Shown piece by piece: positions 13,433 through 14,469 of a DNA stretch of 14,469 nt. Below the pieces are notes generated by a model. It was not told the DNA's origin. It saw nothing but the letters and a program-made list of their open reading frames with translations, and searched no databases. The stretch is from assembly GCA_964540295.1 (NCBI GenBank), contig CAZIMT010000085.1, positions 1-14,469 of the forward strand, read 5' to 3'. The position numbers and the translations under genes are program-made. The stretch's first letter is position 1, and every line of letters starts with the position of its first letter. This DNA comes from CAZCPB01 sp964540295 (GTDB lineage Bacteria > Planctomycetota > Phycisphaerae > Phycisphaerales > UBA1924).

Positions 13433-14469
13433 ATGGCGAGCACGTCCAAAAACTCCCGCCCCGACGACACACTCTTTGCGGACGCTAGCGGCCCGGGGAA
13501 TCAGCGCGACGATGGCGGCGGACGACCGGGCACAAAGCTTCTCGTGGCGACGCGCTTCGTGCGTGTCGCGGTCGAGCGCGGGATCGATTCGGTCGAACTT
13601 TCCGAAGGGCTGACCTACCGCTGCGACTTGCCCGGGGTGGTGACGGGCGATCGCGTGCGCGTGCCGCTGGGGCGCGGGAACAAGCCGGTGCGCGGGATCG
13701 TGCTGGAAACTGGAGGGATTGAACTGCTCGATGGGTATGCGCCCGAGAAGGTCAAAGCGGTCTTGGAGCACGACGGCGGCGGGCTGCCGGCGAACATGGT
13801 CGAGCTTGCGCGCTGGTTGAGTTCCTATTACGTGTGCCCGCTCGGGATGGTGCTGAGCTCGATGGTGCCCGCGGCCGTGAAGCACGCGACGGGGCGGAGG
13901 TCCGAAGTGGTGCTCGAGCGGGTGACGCTAGATGAATCTTCCGTGACTGCGCTCCCGAAGAACGCTCGCGCGATGGCGGAAAAGATCGCAACGCTGCCCG
14001 GGGAACGGTTCCCGACCACGCTCAAGTCGCTGGCAGCAGAACTCGGGCTGAAGACGACCGCGTCGGTCATGCGGCTTGTCAAACTTGGCGTGCTCTCCGC
14101 GAGCACGCGCGCCGTGATCCGAGACTCGGGGTGGACGGAGCCGGAGGATGTGAACAACAACGAGAGCGGCGACGGCGGCCGCGTTGCTCATGCCCCCCCA
14201 TCGCTGACCGACCAGCAATCACACGTGGTCGAGAGGATCGGCAAGGCTTTGGGCGCGTTCTCAGTACACCTGCTGCGCGGCGTGACAGGGTCGGGGAAGA
14301 CCGAGGTTTACCTGAGACTGATTGAGCGCACGCTGGCCGCGGGGCGATCGGCGATCGTGCTGGTGCCCGAGATCGCACTGACGCCGCAGACCAGCCGCCG
14401 TTTCCGCGAGCGGTTCGCGGCGTTGGGTGTGTCGGTGCTGCACTCGGGGCTGAGTTCGTCGCAGCGGCA
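13433..14469 (+). CDS. priA: Primosomal protein N' (PriA replication-restart helicase), 5' part
   Basis: Superfamily 2 DNA helicase that recognises stalled forks and reloads the replicative helicase. The frame runs open to the window edge (345 codons), so the C-terminal helicase half and zinc-binding motifs are missing here. The 3'-DNA-binding domain occupies about 38-145 (ATRFVRVAVERG, DRVRVPLG). A winged-helix-like region follows to about 235. The helicase domain then begins, with Walker A GVTGSGKT (283-290, K289) and the PriA signature continuing as TEVYLRLI, followed by VLVPEIALTPQ. Residues 1-37 are polar and not typical of the family, so the GTG at 13544 could be the true start; that would widen the gap to carA. 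No strong Shine-Dalgarno is present at either start. Confidence 0.94.
   Translation, partial: MASTSKNSRPDDTLFADASGPGNQRDDGGGRPGTKLLVATRFVRVAVERGIDSVELSEGLTYRCDLPGVVTGDRVRVPLGRGNKPVRGIVLETGGIELLDGYAPEKVKAVLEHDGGGLPANMVELARWLSSYYVCPLGMVLSSMVPAAVKHATGRRSEVVLERVTLDESSVTALPKNARAMAEKIATLPGERFPTTLKSLAAELGLKTTASVMRLVKLGVLSASTRAVIRDSGWTEPEDVNNNESGDGGRVAHAPPSLTDQQSHVVERIGKALGAFSVHLLRGVTGSGKTEVYLRLIERTLAAGRSAIVLVPEIALTPQTSRRFRERFAALGVSVLHSGLSSSQR

Overview
The window most likely comes from a Planctomycetota genome, probably class Phycisphaerae. The evidence is the high GC content, a secreted protein ending in a GC-type dockerin (two DFDGD calcium loops and a C-terminal Gly-Cys), and a secreted multiheme cytochrome c transcribed with a secreted beta-propeller protein, a pairing common in that phylum. 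The taxonomic call is inferred from gene content; no rRNA gene is present. A run of exactly 100 N at 11372-11471 shows that this is a scaffolded draft assembly.

Layout from left to right. 1-4325 (+): a cytosolic GH31 alpha-glucosidase, a cysteine dioxygenase with a strong Shine-Dalgarno, and a class V PLP-dependent enzyme of the isopenicillin-N-epimerase-like group. A probable terminator separates the last two. 4357-9745 (-): a convergent unit, read right to left as a five-CxxCH cytochrome c (1016 aa) followed by a 734-aa secreted beta-propeller protein. Together they look like a periplasmic or surface dehydrogenase with its electron acceptor. 9746-10046 is a 301-bp intergenic region with a 9-bp inverted repeat upstream of the cytochrome and a strong GCAA-capped terminator for the next gene. 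10047-11093 (-): the dockerin-type secreted protein. 11094-12112: a 1-kb gene-free region with leader hairpins, a 13-nt tandem repeat interrupted by the assembly gap, and several hairpins. 12113-13411 (-): carA, with a polyserine insertion encoded by a (GAA)9 microsatellite. 13433 to the end (+): the 5' part of priA, divergent from carA with only 21 bp between annotated starts.

Functional links. The cytochrome and propeller genes form the one convincing operon and the best candidate for a little-described system. The cysteine dioxygenase would produce cysteine sulfinate, and the PLP enzyme next to it could act on a related amino acid, but this rests on adjacency only. carA (pyrimidine and arginine synthesis) and priA (replication restart) are ordinary housekeeping genes. 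I found no CRISPR array, insertion sequence, tRNA, rRNA or prophage.
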